Assembly (NCBI RefSeq): GCF_029227915.1
Contig: NC_079881.1
Span: forward strand, 13,121,501 to 13,185,500
Reading direction: 5' to 3'
Source of the DNA: Hydractinia symbiolongicarpus
Lineage: Eukaryota; Cnidaria; Hydrozoa; Anthoathecata; Hydractiniidae
Length of the DNA: 64,000 nt
Both the position numbers and the translations under genes were made by a program. The notes beneath the pieces were generated by a model. That model was not told where the DNA came from and did no database searches. It saw nothing but the letters and a program-made list of their open reading frames with translations. Positions 47,881 through 61,589 of this stretch are shown piece by piece (positions within the stretch are counted from its first letter, which is position 1; each line of letters begins with the position of its first letter).

Positions 47881-50448
47881 TCGTGAAATATGGCCTTTTT
47901 TGGCCTAATGAGGAGACTACACGTAAATCACGAGATTCCAAGAGCCCAGACATGTGACCATCGGCCTATTCCTTCAATCTCAATGGACTACGATGTATCA
48001 ATTCATTTCCTTGTCTACAGGTAAATCGCGTGATTCCACAATCCCAGAAAAGTGACCATCGATCTCTTCCTTTCAATCTCAATAGACGTCAAAGCATTAA
48101 GGCTCTCAGAACGATGCTAACTACGTGCACAGGCCTTCCAAGTCTGTAATATGTCCATTTACGGCATAATACGGATGGTACACGTAAATCGCGTGATTCC
48201 AAGAGCCCAGACAGGTTGCTATCGGTCTATCCCTTTCAATCTCAATGGACTTCAAAGCATTAAGTCAATTTCCTGACCGCGAAGCTCTCAGAACACTGCT
48301 AACTACGTGCGCAGGCCTTCCAAGTCTGTAATATGGATATTTACGGCATAATACGGATATACACGTAAATCGAGTGATTCCACGAGCCCCGACAAGTGGC
48401 CATCGGTCTATTCCTTCCAGTCTCAATAGAGTACAATGCATTAAGTCGTTTTCTTAAGCGCCAGGCTCTAAGAGCGCTGCTACCTACGTGCATAGGCCTT
48501 TAAATCGTGTAATATGGCCCATTACGGCCTAATGCGGAATCTACAGGTAAATCACGTTCAATCTCAATGGACTACGATGCATTAAGTCGTTTTCTTAAGC
48601 GCCAGGCTCTAAGAACGCTGTTAACTACGTGCACAGGCCTTCAAAGCGTGTAATATGGCCATTTACGGCCTAATAAGGAGACTACACGTAAGTCACGTTG
48701 TTCCACGAGCCGAAACAAGTCGCCATCCAGTCTCAACGAACTTCAAATCATTGAGTCGTTTTCCTGTTGATATTCTCTCAAAACACTGCTAACTACGTGC
48801 ACCGGCCGTTCAAATTTGTAATAGGACAATTTACCGCCAAATAAGGAGAATACACGTAAGCTACGTAGTTCCACTAGCCCAAACTAGTTTTCATCGGTCT
48901 GTTTCTTTCAATCTCAATTGACTACGAAGTATTAAATCGTTTTCCTGAACGCCAGGCTCTAAGAAATCTGCTAACTCCTTGCACAGGCCTTTAAAGCGTG
49001 TAATATGGCCCATTGCGGCCTAATACGGAGTCTATAGGTAAATCACGAGATTCCAAGAGCCCAGACAAGTGACCATCGGACTATTCCTTTCAGTATCAAT
49101 GGACTACGATGCATTAAGTTGTTTTCTTGAGCGCCAGGCTCTAAGAACTCTGCTAGCTATGTGCAATGGCCTTTTAAGCGTGTAAAATGGCACATTACGG
49201 CTGAGTACGGAGTTTACAGGTAAATCACGTGATTCCACGAGCCCAGACAAGTCGTCATTGGTCTATTCCTTCCAGTCTCAATGGACTTCAAAGCATTAAG
49301 TCGTTTTCCTGACCGCGTGGCTCTCAGAATGCTGCTAACTACGTGCACAGGCCTTTTAAGCGTGTAAAATGGCACATTACGGCCGAGTACGGATTGTACA
49401 CGTAAATCGCGTGATTCCACGAGCCTAGACAAGTTGCCATTCGTCTATTCCTTTCAATCTCAATGGACTACGATGCATTAATCCGTTAGGTGCCAGGCTC
49501 AAAGAACGCTGCTAACTGCGTGCACAGGCCTTTAAAGCGTGTATTATGGCCCATTACGGCCTAATGCGGAGACTACACGTAAATTGCGTGATTCCACGAG
49601 TCCAGACATGTTGCCATCGGTCTCCTCCTTTCAATCGCAAAGGACTACGATGTTTTAAGTCATTTTCATGAGCGCCAGGATCTAAGAATGCTGTTAACTA
49701 TGTGCATAGGCTTTTAAAGCGTGTAATATGGCCTTTCACGGCCTAGTAAGGAGAATACACGTGAGCCACGTAGTTCCACGAGCCTAAACTAGCTTTCTAC
49801 AGTCTGTTTCTTTCAACCTCACTGGACTACGAAGTATTAAGTTGTTTTCCCGAGCGCCAGGCTCTAAGGACGCTGCTAACTACGTGCACAGGCCTTTAAA
49901 ACGTGTAATATGGCCCATTATGGCCTAATACGGGGTCTACAGGTAGATCACGTGATTCCATGTATCCATACAAGTGGCCATCGGTCTATTCCTTCCAGTC
50001 ACAATGGATTTCAAAGCATTAAGTCGTTTTTCTGACCACGAGGGTCTCAGAACGCTTCTAATTGCGTGCACAGGCCTTCCAAGTCTGTAATATGGCCATT
50101 TACGGCATAATACGGATGGCACACGTAAATCGCGTGATTCCAAGAGCCCAGACATGTTGCCATCTGTCTATTCCTTTCAATCTCAATGGACTACGATGCA
50201 TTAATCCGTTTTCTTAAGTGCCAGGCTCAAAGAACGCGGCTAACTGCGTGCACAGGCCTTTAAAGCGTGTAATATGGCCCATTACGCCATAATACGGATA
50301 TACACGTAAATCGCGTGATTCCAAGAGCCCAGACAGATTGCCATCGGCTTATTCCCTTCAATGTCTATGGACTACGATGCATTATTCGTTTTCTTAAGCG
50401 CCCGGCTCTAAGAGCGCTGCTAATTATGTAGACAGGCCTTTAAAGTGT
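47881..50448. repeat. 182-bp satellite, divergent layer
   Basis: Monomers are still recognisable by CACGTGATTCCACGAGCC, TCGGTCTATTCC, ATTAAGTCGTTTTC and GCCAGGCTCTAAGAACGC, but they carry many substitutions and indels. Truncated monomers occur near 47998-48012, where the monomer jumps to CTACAGGTAAATCG, and near 48550, where about 50 bp between AATCACG and TTCAATCTC is missing. The CTACAGGTAAATCACGTG subtype, absent from the left block, is common from here on. Confidence 0.92.
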
Positions 50449-50480
50449 TTTTTATTTATTTATTTATTTCTTTATTTAAA
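50449..50480 (-). repeat. LINE 3' microsatellite tail
   Basis: On the coding strand this is a run of AAAT units after GGATCCAACTTTAAATAAAG. It joins directly to satellite sequence TAAAGTGT at 50441-50448. Confidence 0.8.
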
Positions 50481-50581
50481 GTTGGATCCAGTATAGTTAC
50501 AAGGTACTAATTTACACCAACTATCAAATTAAAACATGTAAATACTAAGTGATAAAAATACAAATAAAATACTAAAATAAA

Positions 50582-52592
50582 TCATCGATTGATCCCCGAA
50601 TGAGCAGCACAGAGTTTAAATTGGCAGTATATTTCAACGTGCCTGATAACAGATTTGAATTCTTTTAGATCTGTCACATTTTTGACACACGCAGGTAGGT
50701 AATTCCAGGCTAGGCTAGCGAGAAATTGAAAAGAATTCTGCCCGATACTGCTTTTAGAAGGTGGAATGACCAGTACAGTACCACGCCTAAGACTGTAAGT
50801 AGTCTCCTTTTTTCGAAAAATATCCCACATTAGTTCAGGGTTCAATCCATGAAGACACTTATAAACTTCAGTTACAAGGCTTTTCAGATTTCTATCATGG
50901 ATAGGCATCATACTAGATATTTCCAATATTTCTGTATTGGTTTTCTGCACCAGACCAGTTTTTGCACACAACGCTCTTTTATGGGTTGCCGAAATGAGAT
51001 TGTGTGACTGTTTGCTGCAGAACATCCATACAAGGGGGCAATAATTGAAACAAGGTAAAATAAATGAGTTAAATAATAAATCAATCTGATCCTGTTTGAG
51101 AAAATTTCGTATCCTCAGGAGTGCTTTGTCTTTGAGGAAGCACTTTTGCACATCCCTTTTACGTGAGGGTAAAATGAAAGTTTTTCATCCAGAGTAATAC
51201 CTAGTAACTTAACTTGTTTTGATGGAGCAATAGAAGATGAGCCAATCTGAATGCTGATATTGCCAACATCAGCTCCCAGAATTATCATCTGAAACTTGCT
51301 TGGATTTGCAACCATACCATTTGAGTTGAACCAGTTTACCACTTTGACTATGTCAAAGTGCAAACTTTCTAGAACAGCGGTAATGCTACTCTTACAACTA
51401 AAAATGGTGTTGTCGTCGGCAAAGTTGCAGATATCACCCTCAAATAACAGGAACAACAAATCATTAATAAACATATTGAATAATATCGGTCCTAGGACAG
51501 AGCCTTGAGGAACTCCTAACAAAATTTCTAACCACTCACTAACCGAGGAGCCTAACCTCACTCGATGTTTCCTGTTTGATAGATAGCTCAGTATAAGCTT
51601 TAATGTATTATATCCAACGCCATATGCCTCCAGTTTTGCAATTAAAAGACCAAAAGGGAGACAATCAAACGCTTTGGATAAATCCATCAAAACTGCACCG
51701 ACTTTTCCAGATTTTGAGAGACATTTTTGCCACTTTTGAAGCATGTTTAAAATAGCATACTGACAGCTGTAACTCTTTCGAAATCCACAAAGATATTTAG
51801 ACAAAAAGGTGTTGAAGAATGGTAACAGTTGTTTGGCTAAAATTCTCTCAAAAACTTTGGAAACAGTTGGTAACAAACTGACAGCTCTATAATTTACCTT
51901 GTCTGTGAAGCTACCCTTTTTATATAAAGGGATTATCTCTGCCAAAGATAAAAGACTAGGAAAAACAGAACTGTCAATAATAGAACTGTTAAAACATTTT
52001 GTAAGTACTGGAACACAATATCTAGCAGCTAATTTAAGCATCTTCGTTGGAATCGAACCACTGACTTTCTTGCTATCATCTAACGCAAGAATTTCCTTAA
52101 ACATGACATCCTCACAAATTGGAGACAACTCAAAAGTATGTGTCTGTTTCTTCGATTTAATGAAGAGGACACTAGGGTGAGACGCATACTTCTCAACTGC
52201 AGCAAGAACAGCATCACACTCGGATGAAAGAGCTTGAGGAATGTGTGGCATGTTAAGGTTGTCAGTAATTTTATTAAAATATTCATTAAATATGTTTGCA
52301 ATATCACTATCATTATTATATAATATAATTTTGTCAACAAGAGAAATTCTTTCTTTACCACATTTGGCTTATTCATTAAACAAAGGTTTTACCGATTTCC
52401 AAAAACCTTTACTCATATTACTTCGGCCAAAGTTGGAAAAGAAAGTTTTCTTGTCCTGCCTATTTATATTGACCACCAAGTTTCTTTGTTTTTTAAATGC
52501 TCTCACATCATCGTCTTTCCCGGAAGTGTCAGCAACCCTTTTAAGACGCGAACGTTTCATGATCGCCTTTCTCAGAGTTTTAGAGACATGGG
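50582..52592 (-). pseudogene. LINE reverse transcriptase, one stop and one frameshift
   Basis: Reading the minus strand, coding sequence starts at the truncation (KTLRKAIMKRSRLK, typical of the linker before the RT domain). It meets an in-frame TAA at 52369-52371 and continues as an RT domain to 51115. RT motifs seen are YRAVSLLPTVSKVFERI, VLMDLSKAFDCL, GVPQGSVLGPILF and the catalytic FADD, then LLGITLD. A single-base frameshift at about 51121-51135 moves the frame to 50582-51135, which encodes the C-terminal part (LPCFNYCPLVW, then a Trp-containing tail) ending in TGA. The motif set fits the jockey/CR1/L2 group. With an interrupted frame and no endonuclease it cannot be autonomous. Confidence 0.85.
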
Positions 52593-54239
52593 GCCCTAAC
52601 AGCGCGGCTAATTACGTGGACAGGCCTTTAAATCCTGTATTATGGCCTTTTACGGCCTAATAAGGAAACTACACGTGAACGACTTTGTTTTACACGCCCG
52701 GACAAGTGGCTATCTGGCTTTTCCTTCCAATCTCAATGGACTCCGATGTATTAAGTCGTTGTGCTAGGTCTAGGATTAAGTGATTTTCTTGAGCGCCAGG
52801 ATCTAAGAACGCCGCTATGTGCATAGGCCTTTAAAGCGTGTAATATGGCCTTTCACGGCCTAATAAGGAGAATACACGTGAGCCACGAGCCTAAACTAGT
52901 TTTCATCAGTCTGTTTCTTTTAATCTCACTGGACTACGAAGTATTAAGGCTTTTTCCTGAGCGGCAGACTCTAAGAACACTGCTAACTATGCGCATAGTT
53001 CTTATGGCCTAATACGGAATCTACAGGTAAATCACGTGATTCCACGAGCCCAGACAAGTGGCCATCGGTCTATTCCTTCCAGTCTCAATGAACTACGATG
53101 CATTAAATCGTTTTCTTAAGCGCCGGGCTCTAAAAACGCTGCTAACTACGTGCAGAGGCCTTCAAAGTGTGTACTATGGCCCATTGCGACCTAATACGGA
53201 GTCTAAAGGTAAATAACGTGATTCCACCAGCCCAAACAAGTGGCCTTCGGTCTATTCCTTTCAATCTCAATGGGCACTGATGTATTAAGTTTTTTTCTTG
53301 AGCGCCAGGCTCTAAAAACGCTACTAACTACGTGCATAGGCATTCAAAACGCGTAATATGGCCCATTACGGCATAATACGAATGGTACACGTAAATCGCG
53401 TGATTCCAAGAGCCCAGAGAGATTGCCATCGGCTTATTCCCTTCAATGTCTGTGGACTACGATGCATTATTCGTTTTCTTAATATGGCCATTTACGGCAT
53501 AATACGGATGGTACACGTAAATCGCGTGATTCCAAGAGCCCAGACATGTTGCCATCGGTCTATTCCCTTCAACGTCTATGGACTACGATGCATTATTCGT
53601 TCTCTTAAGCGCCAGGCTCTAAGAGCGCTGCTAATTATGTAGACAGGCCCTTAAAGTGTGTAATACGGCCTTTTACGGTCTAATAGGGAGACTACACGAA
53701 AATTGCGTGATTCCAGGAGCCCAGACATGTTGCCATTGGTCTATTCCCTGCAATCTCAATGGACTACGATGCATTATTCGTTTTCTTAAGTGCCAGCATC
53801 TAAGAACGCTGCTAACTATGTGCATAGGCCTTTAAAGCGTGTAATATGGCCCATTACGGCCTAATACGGAGTCTACATGTAAATCACGAAATTCCAAGAG
53901 CACAGACAAGTGACCATCGGTCTATTCCTTTCAATATCAAGGGTCTACAATGTATTAAGTCGTTTTCCGCAGGCCTCTCAGAACGCTGCTAATTACGTGA
54001 AAAGGTCTTTAAAGTGTATAATACTGCCTTTTACGGCCTAATACGGAAACTAGACGTAAATCACGTTGTTCCACGAGCCCAGGCAGGTGGCTATTGGTGT
54101 ATTCCTTTCAATCTCACTGGACTACGATGTATTAAGTCATGTTCTTGAGCACCAGGGTCTAATAACGCTGCTAACTACGCGCACAGGCCTTTAAATCATC
54201 GAATATGGCCAATTACGGCCTAATACGGAGTCTACAGGT

Positions 54240-56950
54240 AAATCACGTGATTCCACGAGTCCAGACAAGTGGCCATCGGTCTATTCTTTTCAATCTCAAT
54301 GGACTAGGATGTATTAAGTTGTTTTCCTGGCCATCAGGCCTTAAGAACGCTGCTAACTACGTGAACATGCCTATAAAGCGTTTCATATGGACATTTACGG
54401 ACTAATAATGACACTACACGTGATGCACGTGTTTCTACAAGCCCAGACAAGTGGTGATCCGTCTATTCCTATCAATCTCAATAGACTTCAAAGCATTAAG
54501 GCTCTCAGAACGATGCTAACTACGTGCACAAGTCTGTAATATGTCCATTTACGGCATAATACGGACAGTACACGTAAATCGCGTGATTCCAAGACCCCAG
54601 ACAGGTTGCCATCGGTCTACTTCCCTCAATCCCAATGGACTACGATGCATTAATCGTTTTCTTAAGCGCCAGTTCCTAAGAGCGCTTCTAATTACGTAGA
54701 CAAGCCTTTAAAGTGTGTAATACGGCCTTTTAGAATCTAATGCGGAGCCTACAGGTAAATCACGTGGTTCCACAAGCCTAGACAAGTGGCTATTGGTCTA
54801 GTCTTTCCAATCTAAATGGACTTCGATGTATTAAGTCATTTTCTTGAGCACCAGGGTCTAAGAACGTGCTAACTATGCTCACAGGCCTTTAAATCGTGTA
54901 ATATGGCCTTTTACGGCCTGATAAGCAAACTGCACGTAAATGACATGGTTCCAAGTCTGTAATATGGCTATTTACGGCAAATACGGATGGTACACGTAAA
55001 TCGCGTGATTCAAAGATCCCCGACAGGTTTCGACCGGTCTATTCCCTTCAATCTCAATGGACTACGTTGCATTATTCGTTTTCTTAAGCGCCAGGTTCTA
55101 CGAACGCTGGTAACTATGGTCATAGGCCTTTAAAGCGTGTAATATGGCTCATTACGGCCTAATACGGAGTGTACTGGTAAATAACGTGATTCCACGAGCC
55201 CACACAAGTGGCTATCGGTCTATTCCTTCCAATCTAAATGGACTACGATGCATTAAGTCGTTTTCGTGAGCGAGAGGTTCTAAGAACACTGCTAATACGT
55301 CCGCATGCCTTTAAAGCGTGTAAAATGGCACATTACGGCTGAATACGGAGTCTACAGGTAAATCACGTGATTCCACGAGCCCAGAGAAGTGGCCATCGAT
55401 CTATTCCTTTCAAACTTAATGGACTTCAAAGCATTAAGTTGTTTTCCTGACCGCGAAGCTCTCAGAACACTGCTAACTACGCCCACAGGCCTTCCAATCT
55501 GTAATATGGCAATTTACGGCATAACACGGATGTACACGTAAATCGCGTGATTCCACGAGGTCAGACAAGTGGACATCGGTCTACTCTTTTCAATCTCAAA
55601 GGACTACGATGTATTAAGTCAGTTTCATTAGCGCCAGGCTCTAAGAACGCTGCTAAATAGGCGCATAGTCCTTACGGCCTGATACGGAGTCTGTATTATT
55701 CGTTTTCTTAAGCGCCGGGCTCTAACAACGCTGGTAACTAATTGCACAGACCTTTAAAGCATGTAATATGGCCTTTTACGGACTAATAAGGAGAATACTT
55801 GTAGCTCCACGAGCCTAAGCTAGTTTTCATCGGTCTGTTTCTTTCAATCTCACTGGACTACGATGCATTATTCGTTTTCTTAAGCGCCAGCATCTGAGAA
55901 CGCTGCTAACTATGTGCATAGGCCTTTAAAGCGTGTAATATGTCCCATTTCGGCATAATGCAGAGTCTACAGGTAAATCGCGTGATTCCACGAGTCCAGA
56001 CAAGTGGCCATCGGTCTATTCTTTTCAATCTCAATGGACTAGGATGTATTAAGTTGTTTTCCTGGCCATCAGGCCTTAAGAACGCTGCTAACTACGTGAA
56101 CATGCCTATAAAGCGTTTCATATGGACATTTACGGACTAATAATGACACTACACGTGATGCACGTGTTTCTACAAGCCCAGACAAGTGGTGATCCGTCTA
56201 TTCCTATCAATCTCAATAGACTTCAAAGCATTAAGGCTCTCAGAACGATGCTAACTACGTGCACAAGTCTGTAATATGTCCATTTACGGCATAATACGGA
56301 CAGTACACGTAAATCGCGTGATTCCAAGACCCCAGACAGGTTGCCATCGGTCTACTTCCCTCAATCCCAATGGACTACGATGCATTAATCGTTTTCTTAA
56401 GCGCCAGTTCCTAAGAGCGCTTCTAATTACGTAGACAAGCCTTTAAAGTGTGTAATACGGCCTTTTAGAATCTAATGCGGAGCCTACAGGTAAATCACGT
56501 GGTTCCACAAGCCTAGACAAGTGGCTATTGGTCTAGTCTTTCCAATCTAAATGGACTTCGATGTATTAAGTCATTTTCTTGAGCACCAGGGTCTAAGAAC
56601 GTGCTAACTATGCTCACAGGCCTTTAAATCGTGTAATATGGCCTTTTACGGCCTGATAAGCAAACTACACGTAAATGACATGGTTCCAAGTCTGTAATAT
56701 GGCTATTTACGGCAAATACGGATGGTACACGTAAATCGCGTGATTCAAAGATCCCCGACAGGTTTCGACCGGTCTATTCCCTTCAATCTCAATGGACTAC
56801 GTTGCATTATTCGTTTTCTTAAGCGCCAGGTTCTACGAACGCTGGTAACTATGGTCATAGGCCTTTAAAGCGTGTAATATGGCTCATTACGGCCTAATAC
56901 GGAGTGTACTGGTAAATAACGTGATTCCACGAGCCCACACAAGTGGCTAT
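54240..56950. repeat. Duplicated segment of about 970 bp, offset 1735 bp
   Basis: 54240-55215 and 55975-56950 are collinear and nearly identical, including odd features such as GATTCAAAGATCCCCGACAGG and TCTACGAACGCTGGTAACTATGG. One difference is GCAAACTGCACG against GCAAACTACACG. The segment between them (55216-55974) is itself copied at an offset of about 3342 bp, near 58558-59316. Confidence 0.85.
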
Positions 56951-57059
56951 CGGTCTGTTTCTTTCAATCTCACTGGACTACGATGCATTATTCGTTTTCT
57001 TAAGCGCCAGCATCTGAGAACGCTGCTAACTATGTGCATAGGCCTTTAAAGCGTGTAAT

Positions 57060-60000
57060 ATGTCCCATTTCGGCATAATGCAGAGTCTGCAGGTAAATCG
57101 CGAAATTCCAAGAGCCCAGACAAGTGACCATCGGTCTATTCTTTTCAATCTCTATGGACTACGACATATTAAGTTGTTTTCCTTACCGCAGGCCTCTCAG
57201 AACTCTGCTAATTACGTGGAAAGGCCTTTAAAGTGTATAATGCGGCCTCTTACGGTCTAATACGGAAACTAGACTATATCACGTTGTTCCACGAGCCCAG
57301 GCAGGTGGCTAGTGGTGTATTCCTTTCAATCTCAATGAATTACGATGTAATAAGTGATTTTCTTGAGCACTAAGGTCTCAGAACGCTGCTAACTACGCGC
57401 ACAGGCCTTTAAAGTGTGTATTATGGTCTTTTACGCCCTAATAAGCAGACTACACGTAAACCACGTGATTCCACAAGCCCACACAAGTGACCATCAGTCT
57501 ATTCCTTTCAATCTCAATAGACGTCAAAGCATTAAGTTGTTTTTCTGACCGTGAAGCTCTCAGAACGCTGCTAAATACACTGTTACGGCCCATTATGACC
57601 TAATACGGAGTCTACAGGAAGATCACGTGATTCCACGAATCCAGACAAGTAACCATCGGTCTATTCCATTCAATCTGAATGAACTACGATGTATTAAGTT
57701 ATTTTCTTGAGCGCCAGGCTCAAAGAACGCTACTAATTATACGTGCATAGGCATTCAAAACGCGTAATATGGCCCATTATAACTATGTGCATAGTCCTTA
57801 TGGCCTAATACGGAGTCTACAGGTAAATCACGTGATTCCACGAGCACAGAACAGTTGCCATCGGTCTAATCCCTTTAATCTCAATAGGCTACGATGTATT
57901 AAGTCATTTTCTTGAGCGCTAGGCTCTAAGGACGCTGCTAACTATGTGCATAGTCCTTACGGCCTAATACGGTGTCTACAGGTAAATCACGTGATTCCAC
58001 GAGCCCAGACAAGTTGCCATCGGTCTATTCCCTTTAATCTCAATGTACAACGATGTATTAAGTCATTTTCTTGAGCGCCAGGCTCTAAGAACGCTGCTAA
58101 CTATGTGCATAGGCCTTTAAAGCATGTTTTATGGCATTTTACGGCCTAATAAGGAGAATACACGTAGCTCCACAAGCCCAAGCTAGTTTTCATCGATCTG
58201 CTTCTTTCATTCTCAATGGACTACGAAGTATTAAGTCGTTTTCCCGAGCGCCAGGCTCTAAGGACGCTGCTAACTACGTGCACAGACCTTTAAAACGTGT
58301 AATATGGCCAATTATGGCCTAATACGGAGTGTACTGGTAAATAACGTGATTCCACGAGCCCACACAAGTGGCTATCGGTCTATTCCTTCCAATCTAAATG
58401 GACTACGTTGCATTATTCGTTTTCTTAAGCGCCAGGCTCTACGAACGCTGGTAACTATGGTCATAGGCCTTTAAAGCGTGTAATATGGCTCATTACGGCC
58501 TAATACGGAGTGTACTGGTAAATAACGTGATTCCACGAGCCCACACAAGTGGCTATCGGTCTATTCCTTCCAATCTAAATGGACTACGATGCATTAAGTC
58601 GTTTTCGTGAGCGAGAGGTTCTAAGAACACTGCTAATACGTCCACATGCCTTTAAAGCGTGTAAAATGGCACATTACGGCTGAATACGGAGTCTACAGGT
58701 AAATCACGTGATTCCACGAGCCCAGAGAAGTGGCCATCGATCTATTCCTTTCAAACTTAATGGACTTCAAAGCATTAAGTTGTTTTCCTGACCGCGAAGC
58801 TCTCAGAACACTGCTAACTACGCCCACAGGCCTTCCAAGTCTGTAATATGGCAATTTACGGCATAACACGGATGTACACGTAAATCGCATGATTCCACGA
58901 GGTCAGACAAGTGGACATCGGTCTACTCTTTTCAATCTCAAAGGACTACGATGTATTAAGTCAGTTTCATTAGCGCCAGGCTCTAACAACGCTGCTAAAT
59001 AGGCGCATAGTCCTTACGGCCTGATACGGAGTCTGTATTATTCGTTTTCTTAAGCGCCGGGCTCTAACAACGCTGGTAACTAATTGCACAGACCTTTAAA
59101 GCATGTAATATGGCCTTTTACGGACTAATAAGGAGAATACTCGTAGCTCCACGAGCCTAAGCTAGTTTTCATCGGTCTGTTTCTTTCAATCTCACTGGAC
59201 TACGATGCATTATTCGTTTTCTTAAGCGCCAGCATCTGAGAACGCTGCTAACTATGTGCATAGGCCTTTAAAGCGTGTAATATGTCCCATTTCGGCATAA
59301 TGCGGAGTCTGCAGGTAAATCGCGAAATTCCAAGAGCCCAGACAAGTGACCATCGGTCTATTCTTTTCAATCTCTATGGACTACGACATATTAAGTTGTT
59401 TTCCTTACCGCAGGCCTCTCAGAACTCTGCTAATTACGTGGAAAGGCCTTTAAAGTGTATAATGCGGCCTCTTACGGTCTAATACGGAAACTAGACTATA
59501 TCACGTTGTTCCACGAGCCCAGGCAGGTGGCTAGTGGTGTATTCCTTTCAATCTCAATGAATTACGATGTATTAAGTGATTTTCTTGAGCACTAAGGTCT
59601 CAGAACGCTGCTAACTACGCGCACAGGCCTTTAAAGTGTGTATTATGGTCTTTTACGCCCTAATAAGCAGACTACACGTAAACCACGTGATTCCACAAGC
59701 CCACACAAGTGACCATCAGTCTATTCCTTTCAATCTCAATAGACGTCAAAGCATTAAGTTGTTTTTCTGACCGTGAAGCTCTCAGAACGCTGCTAAATAC
59801 ACTTTTACGGCCCATTATGACTTAATACGGAGTCTACAGGAAGATCACGTGATTCCACGAATCCAGACAAGTAACCATCGGTCTATTCCATTCAATCTGA
59901 ATGAACTACGATGTATTAAGTCATTTTCTTGAGCGCCAGGCTCAAAGAACGCTACTAATTATACGTGCATAGGCATTCAAAACGCGTAATATGGCCCATT

Positions 60001-60240
60001 ATAACTATGTGCATAGTCCTTATGGCCAAATACGGAGTCTACAGGTAAATCACGTGATTCCACGAGCACAGAACAGTTGCCATCGGTCTAATCCCTTTAA
60101 TCTCAATAGGCTACGATGTATTAAGTCATTTTCTTGAGCGCTAGGCTCTAAGGACGCTTCTAACTATGTGCATAGTCCTTACGGCCTAATACGGTGTCTA
60201 CACGTAAATCACGTGATTCCACGAGCCCAGACAAGTTGCC
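57060..60240. repeat. Duplicated segment of about 1 kb, offset 2222 bp
   Basis: 57060 to about 58050 recurs at 59282 to about 60250. Shared markers are CTAGACTATATCACGTTG, GGCTAGTGGTGTATTCC, GCCCTAATAAGCAGACTACACG and TAATTATACGTGCATAGGC. Small differences include TACACTGTTACGG against TACACTTTTACGG. The copy at 59282 is also an offset-3342 relative of 55940, so several rounds of duplication are nested here. Confidence 0.82.
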
Positions 60241-61589
60241 ATCGGTCTATTCTTTTTAATCTCATTGGACAACGATGCATTATTCGTTTTCTTAAGCGCC
60301 AGGCTCTATGAACGCTGCTAACTAATTGCACAGACCTTTAAAGCATGTACTATGGCTAATTACAGCCTAAAACGGAGTCTACAGGTAAATCACGTGATTC
60401 CACAAGCCAAGACAAGTCGCCATCGTTCTATTCCTTTCAATCTCAATGGACTTCAAAGCATTAAGTCGTTTTTCTGACCACGAGGGTCTTAGAACGCTGC
60501 TAACTAAGTGCACAGGCCTTCCAAGTCTGTAATATGGCCATTTACCGCATAACACGGATTGTACACGTAAATCGCGTTATTCCACGAGCCAAGACAAGTT
60601 GCCATCGGTCTATTCCTTTCAATCTCAATAGACGTCAAAGCATTAAGTCGTTTTCCAGACCGCAAAGCTCTCAAAACACTGCTAACTACGTGCACAGGCC
60701 TTCCAAGTCTGTAATATGGCAATTTACGGCATAATACGGATGTACACGTAAATCGCGTGATTCCACGAGCCCAGACTAGTGGCCATCGGTCTACTCCTTT
60801 CAATCTCAAAGGACTACGATGTATTAAGTCATTTTCTTGAGCGCCAGGCTCTAAGAACGCTGCTAACTATGTGCATAGGCCTTTAAAGCATGTAATATGG
60901 CATTTTACGGCCTAATAAGGAGAATACACGTAGCTCCATAAGCCCAAGTTAGTTTTCATCGATCTGTTTCATTTATTCTCAATGGACTACGAAGTATTAA
61001 GTCGTTTTCCCGAGCGCCAGGCTCTAAGGACGCTGCTAACTACGTGCACAGACCTTTAAAACGTGTAATATGGCATTTTACGGCCTACTAAGGAGAATAC
61101 ACGTAGCTCCAGAAGCCCAAGCTAGTTTTCATCGATCTGTTTCTTTCATTCTCAATGGACTACGAAGTATTAAGTCGTTTTCTCGAGCGCCAGGCTCTAA
61201 GAACGCTGCTAACTACGTGCACAGACCTTTAAAACGTGTAATATGGCCCATTATGGCCTAATACGGAGTCTACAGGTAAATCACGAATTTCCAAGTGCCC
61301 AGACAAGTGGCCATTGGTCTTTTCCTTTCAATCTCAATGGACTACGATGTATTAAGTCATTTTCTTGAGCGCCAGGCTCTAAGAGCGCTGCTAACTATGT
61401 GCATAGGCTTTTAAAACGTGTAATATGGTGTTTCTCGGCCTAATACGGAGAATACACGTGAGCCACGTAGTTCCACGAGCCTAAACTAGTTTTCATCAGT
61501 CTGTTTCTTTCAATCTCACTGGACTCCGAAGCATTAAGGCTTTTTCCTGAGCGCCAGGCTCTAAGAAACTATGTGCATAGTCCTTATGG

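Larger units (their letters stand above)
50449..52592 (-). mobile_element. 5'-truncated non-LTR retrotransposon (LINE), degenerate
   Basis: A minus-strand element with satellite on both sides. Its 3' end carries a tail of AAAT-type repeats (plus-strand TTTATTTATTTATT at 50449-50480), as is usual for CR1/L2-like elements. Its coding region keeps the reverse transcriptase and C-terminal part, while the endonuclease and any first open frame are missing. The right edge (5' end) is uncertain by a few bases around 52588-52595. Both flanks contain the same part of the monomer (50404-50448 and 52592-52638), so the insertion or a later exchange duplicated about 45 bp. Confidence 0.88.

Noticed and set aside
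51296-52660. Plus-strand open frames at 51296-51508, 51899-52180 and 52241-52660
   Set aside because: They lie antisense to the reverse transcriptase frame or run across the junction into satellite.
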